10,568 bases of DNA from an uncultured Leptotrichia sp. GTDB taxonomy: Bacteria; Fusobacteriota; Fusobacteriia; Fusobacteriales; Leptotrichiaceae. The notes below the pieces were generated by a model, which saw nothing but the letters and a program-made list of their open reading frames with translations, was not told where the DNA came from and did no database searches. Shown here piece by piece: positions 1-6,570 of the stretch. The stretch is taken from assembly GCA_937925095.1 (NCBI GenBank), contig CALEXX010000054.1, positions 1 through 10,568 of the forward strand. Direction: 5' to 3'. The first letter of the stretch is position 1. Every line of letters begins with the position of its first letter. The position numbers and the translations under genes were made by a program.

Positions 1-104
1 TATTTTCTCATTTCTAATCTTTCAGGATGAGTTTTTTTGTTTTTAGTTGTAACATAATGTCTCAACTTAGTTTCAGTGCATTCTAAAATAACTTGTACTC
101 TCAT
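1..104 (-). CDS. rpmG: 50S ribosomal protein L33 (N-terminal part, cut by window edge)
   Basis: The first 34 codons of a ribosomal protein L33 run off the left end of the window. The reading begins MRVQVILECTET and continues with the family signature YVTTKNKKTHPERLEMRK, which is characteristic of bacterial L33, a small protein of the large ribosomal subunit. The start is an ATG preceded by a strong ribosome-binding site, GGAGGGAT, at about 113-120. Many L33 proteins have two CxxC zinc-binding pairs. Here the first pair is incomplete, with Cys9 kept and Thr12 in place of the second Cys. The second pair would lie outside the window. A good promoter sits just upstream, so the gene is probably transcribed independently of nadR. 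In many bacteria rpmG is followed by secE and nusG, but that cannot be checked here. Confidence 0.93.
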   Translation of the reverse strand, partial: MRVQVILECTETKLRHYVTTKNKKTHPERLEMRK

Positions 105-160
105 TGTTTTCTATCCCTCCCAATAAAATATTGGTATTACCAGAATAAACTAGCTCAATT

Positions 161-189
161 ATAATAACATACTTTCACAATAAAGTCAA
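161..189 (-). promoter_or_regulatory. Sigma-70-type promoter of rpmG
   Basis: Read on the minus strand, a -35 box TTGACT (184-189) and a -10 box TATTAT (161-166) are separated by exactly 17 bases. Each differs from the consensus at one position. The expected transcription start is near 153-155, which leaves a leader of about 50 bases before the rpmG ATG. That leader contains a small dyad, TGGTATTACCA, at 132-142. No terminator with a T tract separates this promoter from nadR, so rpmG may also receive read-through. Confidence 0.75.
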
Positions 190-249
190 CTATCTTTTAT
201 AAATATTTTTCAAATTTTAAATTTCAATATGATGTTTGACTCTATTTTT

Positions 250-266
250 AAGTATTATTAATACTT
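250..266 (-). other. Weak AT hairpin at the end of nadR
   Basis: The segment AAGTATTATTAATACTT is a 7-bp inverted repeat with a 3-base loop that runs into the nadR stop codon. It has only one G-C pair per arm set and is not followed by a T tract in the direction of transcription. It is therefore unlikely to stop RNA polymerase strongly, but might protect the 3' end of the message. Confidence 0.3.
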
Positions 267-1330
267 TAAACTGTTTTCTGATTTATATAATCATCTATTA
301 TTTCTATACTTTTTATATAATTTTCTGTCAGGCTTGTATTATTTTCATGTGTCAGTTTTACATATTTTTTATTATTTTTTTCAAGTAACTTTTGAAGTAT
401 TTCATCAAAAGTTCCCTTCTGATCTGTTTTTTCAATATATATTAACACATCAAAATTACTGTTTCTTATAAAATCTTCTATTACAGGATGTTCACTTCCA
501 TTATTTTTTATATACTGTGCCTGCAATGAAGTAAATTCCGTATCAACAACAACAAGTCTGTCAGCATTTTTTACACTTTCTGATATTTTCTGATTCTGTC
601 CGTATGCTATCTGGCTATAATCTTCATATTGAAGGTTATCTTCATTATTCTGAAGCACTTCTTCTATATATTCTTTTCTATATTCCTTTACGTATGTAGT
701 ATTATAATGGTTTGCCAACTTATGAGTCAAATTAGTTTTCCCGGAATGTTCAGTTCCTATAATCCCCACCTTCAATATAAAAAACTCTCTTACATATTTT
801 GGTATAAACTGCCAGTTTTTATAAGGATCCTTACGAATTTCTGTTGCACTTATATTAAAATTATTTCTTGATGTATCTATTGTCATTATTTCAAGGTTGT
901 CATTAAATACATCAGCAGTGTTTCCAGCATCAATGAAGTTTTTTTTATAGTTTTCCACATCCTGCGGTTCATTTGTGAAAATTACATCAATTTTTATATC
1001 GTTTCTGGCTAAAACTTCCTTAACCCTATCAGTCCATCCTACCCATCCATTAGGATAAGAGGGTATTCCATCTTCTGCAAGATGAATTACCTTTATATTT
1101 TCCTGATATTTAAAAGTCTGTGTAACAAATCTGATTCTATCCTTTGTAGTTGGCATTTTTTTCATTTTTGATTCATTAAACAGCTTCAAATCTCTTTCAT
1201 CATCAGTACATACGAAAACATATAATGTGTCCACATATCCGCTTGCCCTTTGTATAAAATCCACATGACCTATATGTAATGGGTAAAATTTACCAAAGAT
1301 TATTCCATTTTTCCCTGTTTTATTCATCAT
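266..1330 (-). CDS. nadR: NadR: NMN adenylyltransferase / ribosylnicotinamide kinase
   Basis: A 354-residue bifunctional enzyme of NAD salvage. The kinase half phosphorylates nicotinamide riboside to NMN, and the adenylyltransferase half joins NMN to ATP to give NAD. The N-terminal nucleotidyltransferase domain (about 8-180) shows GKFYPLHIGH (13-22) and the second signature ISATEIR (160-166). The C-terminal kinase domain (about 187-350) has a Walker A loop GTEHSGKT (192-199), the conserved segment YVKEYRKEY (213-221) and a Walker-B-like stretch ending VVDTEF (261-266). There is no N-terminal helix-turn-helix, so unlike the enterobacterial protein it cannot be the DNA-binding repressor. In this it resembles the Haemophilus form. 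The start is the first of two tandem ATGs, with GAGGAG seven bases upstream, and it overlaps the end of rmuC by 11 bases, which suggests translational coupling. Confidence 0.95.
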   Translation of the reverse strand: MMNKTGKNGIIFGKFYPLHIGHVDFIQRASGYVDTLYVFVCTDDERDLKLFNESKMKKMPTTKDRIRFVTQTFKYQENIKVIHLAEDGIPSYPNGWVGWTDRVKEVLARNDIKIDVIFTNEPQDVENYKKNFIDAGNTADVFNDNLEIMTIDTSRNNFNISATEIRKDPYKNWQFIPKYVREFFILKVGIIGTEHSGKTNLTHKLANHYNTTYVKEYRKEYIEEVLQNNEDNLQYEDYSQIAYGQNQKISESVKNADRLVVVDTEFTSLQAQYIKNNGSEHPVIEDFIRNSNFDVLIYIEKTDQKGTFDEILQKLLEKNNKKYVKLTHENNTSLTENYIKSIEIIDDYINQKTV

Positions 1331-2666
1331 CAGACTGCTCCTCTATATCTATTATTTCATTTTTTCTGTTTTCTATCTGTTCAGACATATTTACATTCGA
1401 TATTGCAATAAATCTTTTGCTTATTTTATTTGATGTTGTTGTGATATCCTTTACATCCCTTGTTATTTTGTCTATATCCTTCTCAAGTGCCTTCCATCTC
1501 TTTTCATATCTTCCAAATTCTTCATGAAGTTTTCCAAGTTCTTCCTGAATTACATCAGCATACTTTTCCCTTTCAATATTTGTGAGTACCATCTGTATTG
1601 TTGTCAGTACTGAAACCAATGTTGTTGGAGAAGCTATCCTTACATTTCTTTTGTAGGCATAGTCAATAACATCTGTATGATAAGCATTAATTTCTGCAAA
1701 AATTGCCTCAGCAGGTAAAAACATTATAGCCTGGTCACTTGTTTCATTTCTGATGATGTACTTTGTTGAAATATCATCAATATGTTTTTTAAGGTTACCA
1801 CTGAATTCCTTTCTCGCGTTCATTCTTTCTTCATTTGTCAATTCCGGATCATACATCCTACGATAGTTCTCCAGCGGAAATTTCGAATCAATTGCAATAT
1901 TTCCAATTGGTTCAGGTGTAAAAAGAATTGCATCTACCAGGGTATTATTTGAGAGTTTGTACTGTTTTGCATATACCCTGTCATTTTTTTCTCCAAAAAT
2001 CGATGCCAATATTTGATAAAGCTGTACTTCTCCAAATATTCCCCTAGTTTTCTTATCTGTCAGAATATCCTGAAGTGAAACTACATTACTTGAAAGAGAC
2101 TCTATCTTTTTCTGTGCTTCATCAATTTTTCCCAATCTTTCAAGAACACTTCCAAAAGTTTTTGTTGTTTCTTCAAATCCCTTTGTAAGCCTTTCTTCAA
2201 CTTTGGCATTCATAAGATCAAGCCTTCCCTCTATTTTTCTGTTCAATGCTTCAAAATCTTCATTTACACTCTTTTTAAATTCATCCTTGAATCTGTTTAT
2301 GTTTGATGTCAGCCCCTGATTATTTTCATTCATTACAACTCCAATTTTCTGAATAAAATCATTGAACTTCATTAACAGTTTTTCGTTATTTCCTGATAAT
2401 GCATTATTAACTTCGCCTATCCCCTGCAATAAATTATTTTTCATACTCAGTGTAGTTGTTTTTTCAATTTCACCAAGTCTTCTTGCATTTTCATTTACAC
2501 TTTTTTCTGTACTCGATATAAATTCCTTTATCATCAGCTGTTCTATTTCATCTTTCAGATAAAGTATTTCCAGCTGCTGCTGTTTTCTTATTTTAAAAAG
2601 CTGGTACAGTGTAAGTGCTGTTATTATAAGCATTATAGCTATCATTACTATAATTAATATCTCCAT
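1320..2666 (-). CDS. rmuC: RmuC family protein (predicted DNA recombination / genome-maintenance nuclease)
   Basis: A 448-residue protein of the RmuC family. E. coli rmuC limits recombination at inverted repeats, and the conserved domain is related to restriction-type nucleases, but the biochemistry is poorly defined. Residues 1-24 form a single membrane anchor. They are followed by a long coiled-coil region (about 25-200) rich in Glu, Lys and Asn, and then the RmuC domain (about 195-410). Family motifs visible in the domain are RGIFGEVQL (208-216), IDSKFPLENY (259-268), PAEAIFAE (318-325) and ASPTTL (345-350). A second coiled coil follows at about 365-410, with an acidic tail. The ATG has GGGAG five to nine bases upstream. 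The gene begins 13 bases after the YihY gene and overlaps nadR, so it sits in an operon-like run. Confidence 0.93.
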   Translation of the reverse strand: MEILIIVMIAIMLIITALTLYQLFKIRKQQQLEILYLKDEIEQLMIKEFISSTEKSVNENARRLGEIEKTTTLSMKNNLLQGIGEVNNALSGNNEKLLMKFNDFIQKIGVVMNENNQGLTSNINRFKDEFKKSVNEDFEALNRKIEGRLDLMNAKVEERLTKGFEETTKTFGSVLERLGKIDEAQKKIESLSSNVVSLQDILTDKKTRGIFGEVQLYQILASIFGEKNDRVYAKQYKLSNNTLVDAILFTPEPIGNIAIDSKFPLENYRRMYDPELTNEERMNARKEFSGNLKKHIDDISTKYIIRNETSDQAIMFLPAEAIFAEINAYHTDVIDYAYKRNVRIASPTTLVSVLTTIQMVLTNIEREKYADVIQEELGKLHEEFGRYEKRWKALEKDIDKITRDVKDITTTSNKISKRFIAISNVNMSEQIENRKNEIIDIEEQSDDE

Positions 2667-2679
2667 TTTTCTCCCTGCC

Positions 2680-3960
2680 CTATATATTTTTTAATAAAGT
2701 GTCATTTTCAAGTAAAATATTTTTTCTTATTTCTTCCAGAAGTTCCTTGTCTTCATTTATAAGATTATCAAAAACATCTTCATATCTGTCTTCGTTTTTC
2801 CCTTCAAACTTCTCTATAAAGTTTTTTACAGTAAATACTTCCGGATCATAGGCAATCTGATATCCACTTTCCCCATTTTTATCCGCCATAATTTCATTAA
2901 TAAATCCTATTTTTTCAAGATCTGAAAGAATATCCTTTACAAATAGTCTTTCCATATCAAGTCTTTTTGACAGTTCCATATGTGTGTAAGGATTAGCATT
3001 TTCCTTAAACCTTCTTATTATCAGTACAAGAATTAGTATTCCTGCTTCTTTTCTAAGTTTTATAGGCATTTCCACTTTTTCATTGTATAAAAATTCATCA
3101 GACGTCTGAATTGAAAAGGCTATCTGTGCCCCCAGCAATATAGTCACCCATATATACTGCACCCACACAAGGAAAATCGGAATAAACGCTAAACTTCCAT
3201 ATATTGCATTATATTTTGTTATAAATGACTGCAGGAATACAAATGCTTCCTTTAAGATAAAGCATAACAGTGCCGTTACTATTCCTGAAATAAATGCCGG
3301 TTTTAATTTTACATTCGTATTTGGAATAAGATAAAAAAGCAATGTAAACAGCAGAATGTAAAACGACGGTCCTACCACTTTTATAAACAGTCCTATCACA
3401 AGAGTTTTTCCTAAGAAAAGTTCCCCCGCTTTTTCTATTACATACGAGTTTGTAGCTATAATTACTATAAAGAATATAGGCCCTATAAATATAATGGCAA
3501 TGTAGTCTACTATTCTTCTTGTAAAGGATCTGCTCCTGTTTACATGCCATATTTTATTAAATGAATCTTCCAGAACCATCAGAACTTTTATAGCGGAATT
3601 AATCAGAATAACTACCCCGACTCCTGTCAGTATACTTCCTTCAGTGGAAATTAAAAGCTTGTTTGCAACATCCAGGACAGTACTCGCTATCCCTCCATTC
3701 TGAGGAACTATTTCAAAAATTTTTCTAATAAATATCCTGTCAAATCCAAACCCTTTTGATATACCTAATATTAAAGCTATAACCGGAAAAATAGCCAACA
3801 TTGAAAAATAAGTCAGGGAAGTTGAAAGCATCTGGGTTTCTCCATCACTGTAATTGCGATATATTAGATTTATCATCTGTGCCGCTTCCTTGAATCTTTT
3901 TTTCAAATTTTCTCTGTTTATTTTTGATAATATGTCTGAAATACTGAATTTTATTTTCAT
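2680..3960 (-). CDS. YihY/BrkB-family integral membrane protein with C-terminal winged-helix domain
   Basis: A 426-residue membrane protein of the YihY/UPF0761 (BrkB-like, once misnamed ribonuclease BN) family, whose function is not established. The core (about 20-285) carries six predicted membrane segments at roughly 48-66, 105-127, 148-170, 183-209, 216-240 and 250-280. It shows family hallmarks: LSTSLTYFSMLAIFPV near the first helix, LEDSFNKIWHV near 130, and YGSLAFIPIFLVWVQYIW near the last. Beyond the core is about 140 residues of soluble tail. Residues 300-370 resemble a winged helix (MELSKRLDMERLFVKDIL, then LEKIGFINE), and the last 50 residues are acidic. The start ATG has AAAGGA 13 bases upstream, a little far but with no better site. 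An 80-base gap separates it from thiI. Confidence 0.88.
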   Translation of the reverse strand: MKIKFSISDILSKINRENLKKRFKEAAQMINLIYRNYSDGETQMLSTSLTYFSMLAIFPVIALILGISKGFGFDRIFIRKIFEIVPQNGGIASTVLDVANKLLISTEGSILTGVGVVILINSAIKVLMVLEDSFNKIWHVNRSRSFTRRIVDYIAIIFIGPIFFIVIIATNSYVIEKAGELFLGKTLVIGLFIKVVGPSFYILLFTLLFYLIPNTNVKLKPAFISGIVTALLCFILKEAFVFLQSFITKYNAIYGSLAFIPIFLVWVQYIWVTILLGAQIAFSIQTSDEFLYNEKVEMPIKLRKEAGILILVLIIRRFKENANPYTHMELSKRLDMERLFVKDILSDLEKIGFINEIMADKNGESGYQIAYDPEVFTVKNFIEKFEGKNEDRYEDVFDNLINEDKELLEEIRKNILLENDTLLKNI

Positions 3961-4040
3961 ACTTTGTAGTCATTCCTTTCAGAGATTACTGATTAAATAC
4001 ATACTCCAGATTATCAGTATATTTTATATTTCTATATTCA

Positions 4041-5228
4041 TTATCCCATATTGAAAAATTCTTTTTCTTCAAATATTTCTGCCATAAGTTCATCATAATT
4101 TTCAATTTTTGCCTCTTCTGCCAGAACATCTTCAAGCTTAGGATTTGTAACCGGATGTTTCGGTGCAAATATTACACATGAATCTTCAAACGGTTCTATT
4201 GATTTTTCATACGTTCCTATTTCCTTTGCAATGTCTATTATTTCAGTTTTATCCATTCCTATAAGAGGTCTGAATACTGGAAGTCTTTCCATTGAAGCAT
4301 TTGTACAAGTAAGCCCTCCCATTGTCTGGGATGCAACCTGCCCTAAGCTTTCACCTGTTATAAGTGCATGATAATTCATTGTTTCGCTTAATCTTTCAGC
4401 AAGCCTCATCATTGCCCTTCTTGTAAGTATTGTAGCCAGTTCCTTTTTAGTTTTTGTATTTATCGCTTCCTGAATTTTAAGTATATTCATTGAATAAAGT
4501 CTTGTTTTCCCTGTGTAAATTGACAATATATCTGTCAGTTCCTTTATTTTTTCAAGAGCCTGCTTACTTGTAAATGGAAAACTGTGGAATGTTACAAAAT
4601 TTATACGCATTCCCCTTTTTGCCATCATAAATGAAGCAACCGGACTGTCAATTCCTCCTGAAAGCAGTACCAGACCTTTTCCTGTTGAACCGATTGGTAA
4701 TCCTCCATACGTTTTAATTCTTTCAGTATACACATATACATCTTTTCTTATATCAACATTTATCTGGACATCAGGATCCTTCATCTGAACCTTTTCAAAT
4801 GGACTATTTATAAGAACATGTGCTCCCAGTTCCCTTGCATAATCCATAGATTTTTTCTCAAATCCTTTGTTACTTCTATTTACTCCTATTTTAAAAGTTC
4901 TCGCTCCCTGTTCATAGGCATAATTTGCAAATTCCAGCACCTTTGCCTTTATTTCTTCATCTTCCCTGTTTACTCTTGCTGAAGGGTTTAATCCTACAAC
5001 TCCAAATATTTTTTTCAATTTTTCAACAACTTCATCCATGTCATTATTATCTACTATTACATACAGCTTTGACAAATCATCAACCAGTTCATGATTGTAT
5101 CCATTTAAAGATTTATGTATTCTGTTTCTTAGCATTCTTTCAAACTGACCTCTATTTTTTCCCTTTAAGGACAGTTCACCATATGACAGTCCTACTGAGT
5201 TCAGCAGGGATTTATCCGTATAATTCAT
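4041..5228 (-). CDS. thiI: ThiI: tRNA uracil 4-sulfurtransferase (rhodanese-less form)
   Basis: A 395-residue ThiI. It adenylates U8 of tRNA and replaces the oxygen with sulfur to make 4-thiouridine, and in some bacteria also feeds sulfur to thiamin thiazole synthesis. The N-terminal ferredoxin-like segment begins SYGELSLKGKNRGQFERML (15-33). A THUMP RNA-binding domain follows (about 60-165), then the PP-loop ATPase domain with SGGIDSPVA (190-198). Near the end is DSCVIFAPKHP, whose Cys351 corresponds by motif to the conserved Cys of the ATPase domain. There is no C-terminal rhodanese domain, as in Bacillus ThiI, so persulfide sulfur is probably delivered by the cysteine desulfurase encoded 43 bases upstream. 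The start is supported by GAAAGGAAT with AAAGGA eight bases before ATG. Confidence 0.96.
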   Translation of the reverse strand: MNYTDKSLLNSVGLSYGELSLKGKNRGQFERMLRNRIHKSLNGYNHELVDDLSKLYVIVDNNDMDEVVEKLKKIFGVVGLNPSARVNREDEEIKAKVLEFANYAYEQGARTFKIGVNRSNKGFEKKSMDYARELGAHVLINSPFEKVQMKDPDVQINVDIRKDVYVYTERIKTYGGLPIGSTGKGLVLLSGGIDSPVASFMMAKRGMRINFVTFHSFPFTSKQALEKIKELTDILSIYTGKTRLYSMNILKIQEAINTKTKKELATILTRRAMMRLAERLSETMNYHALITGESLGQVASQTMGGLTCTNASMERLPVFRPLIGMDKTEIIDIAKEIGTYEKSIEPFEDSCVIFAPKHPVTNPKLEDVLAEEAKIENYDELMAEIFEEKEFFNMG

Positions 5229-5271
5229 ACTTATATTCCTTTCTATATCTATTCTATTTTTTATTAATATT

Positions 5272-6420
5272 TTATCTCATTTTTCTTATCTGTTCCACAC
5301 TTTTTTTCAGAACTTCCACAGTTTTATCTATTTCCTCCGAAGTGTTTCCTGAATAAAAACTGAATCTTATTGCTCCGTCAAGCTCATCCTGCTTTAATCC
5401 CATTACTGTAAGAATTCTGCTATTCCCTTTTTTAGACGAACATGCCGATCCCGTTGAAACGTAAATTCCGTTCATTCCTAAAAAATGTGTAAGGACTTCC
5501 CCTTTAGTTCCTTTAAATGACACATTAAGAACTTTAGGGCTTGATTTTTCAATATCAAATATAGAATTAATTTTTACATCAGCAATATTTTCCTCTATTT
5601 TTTTTGCAAATTCAATTTTAAGATTCTGAAGATACTCCATATCCTTCTTATAATTTTTATCCAGTATTTCCACAGCCTTTGCAAATCCCAGTATCAGTTC
5701 TGTCGGCATAGTTCTTTTTACAATTCCATTTTCAGAATTTGAGCCATGAATAACATTTGCAATCTTTACATTTTCAGCAACATACACTGCTCCAATTCCT
5801 TTTGGTGCACATATTTTATGTCCGCTCACAGTGATTGCATCCACAGGAATTTTATCAAATTTTATTTCTGTGCATCCAAGTCCCTGCACAAAATCAGTGT
5901 GAAAATAAATTTCCTTACTTTTTCCCTTTATAATTTTAGCAATTTCCTTTAAATTCTGGATAGAACCTACTTCACTGTTTACAGCTCCTATTGAAACAAG
6001 GGATGTGTCATCTCTTAGAAGACTTTTTAGCTGTTCCGTATTAATAAACCCGTCCTTGTCCACATCAAGAAAATCAACTTCAAATCCCTTTGTTTCATAA
6101 TACTTGAATGTATCATAAACAGACGGATGCTCTATTTTTGTAGTAATCAGATGTTTCTTTATTCTTGAATTTGCTTCAACAATTCCCTGAATAACAAGAT
6201 TATTTCCGTCTGAACCTCCCGCTGTAAAGTACACTCTTGCAGGATTTACCCCTAAAAAATTTCCTACTATTTTTCTCGCATTTTTTATTTTTAAAAATAT
6301 TTCATGAGAAAAATCATGAATTGCATCAGGATTCCCATAACTTTCCCTCATTGCATCAGTCATTACTTTTATGACTTCCTCACTTGGCTTTGTACTTGCC
6401 GCATTATCTAGATATATCAT
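5272..6420 (-). CDS. Cysteine desulfurase (NifS/IscS family, NifZ-like partner of ThiI)
   Basis: A 382-residue PLP enzyme that takes sulfur from cysteine to give alanine and an enzyme-bound persulfide. Family features are the opening MIYLDNAAST, His98 in IEHPSV, Asp176 and Gln179 in HTDFVQ, the PLP lysine Lys202 in SGHKICAPKGIGA, and active-site Cys327 in STGSACSS. Its place directly before a rhodanese-less thiI matches the Bacillus nifZ-thiI pair, so tRNA thiolation is the likely job. Two family motifs are unusual: VNNE is VNSE (147-150), and the usual GGGQE...RSGT segment reads HGSNSENGIVKRTMPT (225-240). The reading frame is open 27 codons further upstream, but that part only translates palindromic repeats. 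The ATG chosen here has AGAGGGA five bases before it and gives the standard N terminus. Confidence 0.9.
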   Translation of the reverse strand: MIYLDNAASTKPSEEVIKVMTDAMRESYGNPDAIHDFSHEIFLKIKNARKIVGNFLGVNPARVYFTAGGSDGNNLVIQGIVEANSRIKKHLITTKIEHPSVYDTFKYYETKGFEVDFLDVDKDGFINTEQLKSLLRDDTSLVSIGAVNSEVGSIQNLKEIAKIIKGKSKEIYFHTDFVQGLGCTEIKFDKIPVDAITVSGHKICAPKGIGAVYVAENVKIANVIHGSNSENGIVKRTMPTELILGFAKAVEILDKNYKKDMEYLQNLKIEFAKKIEENIADVKINSIFDIEKSSPKVLNVSFKGTKGEVLTHFLGMNGIYVSTGSACSSKKGNSRILTVMGLKQDELDGAIRFSFYSGNTSEEIDKTVEVLKKSVEQIRKMR

Positions 6421-6425
6421 TTTTA

Positions 6426-6432
6426 TCCCTCT
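6426..6432 (-). promoter_or_regulatory. Ribosome-binding site that fixes the cysteine desulfurase start
   Basis: AGAGGGA on the minus strand lies five bases before the ATG at 6418-6420. It supports the MIYLDNAAST start over the upstream in-frame ATG at 6499-6501, which falls inside a repeat hairpin and has no purine-rich GG site properly spaced before it. Confidence 0.75.
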
Positions 6433-6450
6433 TTGTTTTGATTTATATTT

Positions 6451-6570
6451 TTTAGACTCAATTTTTTCATTTTTTGAGCCTATAAATTTTTTTAGACTCA
6501 ATTTTTTACTTTTTTGAGCCTATAAATTTTTTTAGACTCAATTTTTCGTTTTTTTAAGTCTATATTTTAT
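6451..6570 (-). repeat. Three tandem 40-bp imperfect palindromic repeats between fic and the cysteine desulfurase gene
   Basis: Units begin at 6451, 6491 and 6531 with identical first 16 bases (TTTAGACTCAATTTTT). Each holds two 9-base arms around a 12-base loop: 6453-6461 with 6474-6482, 6493-6501 with 6514-6522, and 6533-6541 with 6554-6562. In minus-sense RNA all nine pairs form. The first two units use one G-U pair (UAGGCUCAA with UUGAGUCUA), and the third uses A-U there but a U-G pair elsewhere (UAGACUUAA). In plus-sense RNA each stem has an A-C or C-A mismatch. The loops are almost pure A in the minus sense. Each 3' arm is followed by A residues rather than U, so these are not ordinary intrinsic terminators for the minus-strand genes. 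The last unit overlaps the fic stop codon. The function is unknown; message stabilisation, attenuation or a protein-binding array are possible. Confidence 0.85.

Noticed and set aside
3987..4019. Inverted repeat TACTGAT/ATCAGTA in the gap between thiI and the YihY gene
   Set aside because: Seven pairs with a 19-base loop and no T tract are too weak to call a terminator or regulatory structure.
3986..4168. A 60-codon minus-strand frame spanning the end of thiI and the following gap
   Set aside because: It starts inside thiI, has no ribosome-binding site and shows no known motif. A frameshifted thiI tail was considered, but the 395-residue protein already has the family length.
4925..5356. A 143-codon plus-strand frame rich in Leu, Phe and Tyr
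   Set aside because: It is the antisense shadow of thiI and the desulfurase gene, with no ribosome-binding site; the hydrophobic look comes from complementing Lys/Glu-rich codons.
6421..6501. A 27-residue N-terminal extension of the cysteine desulfurase
   Set aside because: It merely translates two of the palindromic repeats; the ATG at 6418-6420 has a proper ribosome-binding site and gives the family's normal N terminus.
6451..6570. A CRISPR array
   Set aside because: Only three units exist, with no unique spacers (the sequence between arms is poly-T with small changes) and no cas genes nearby.
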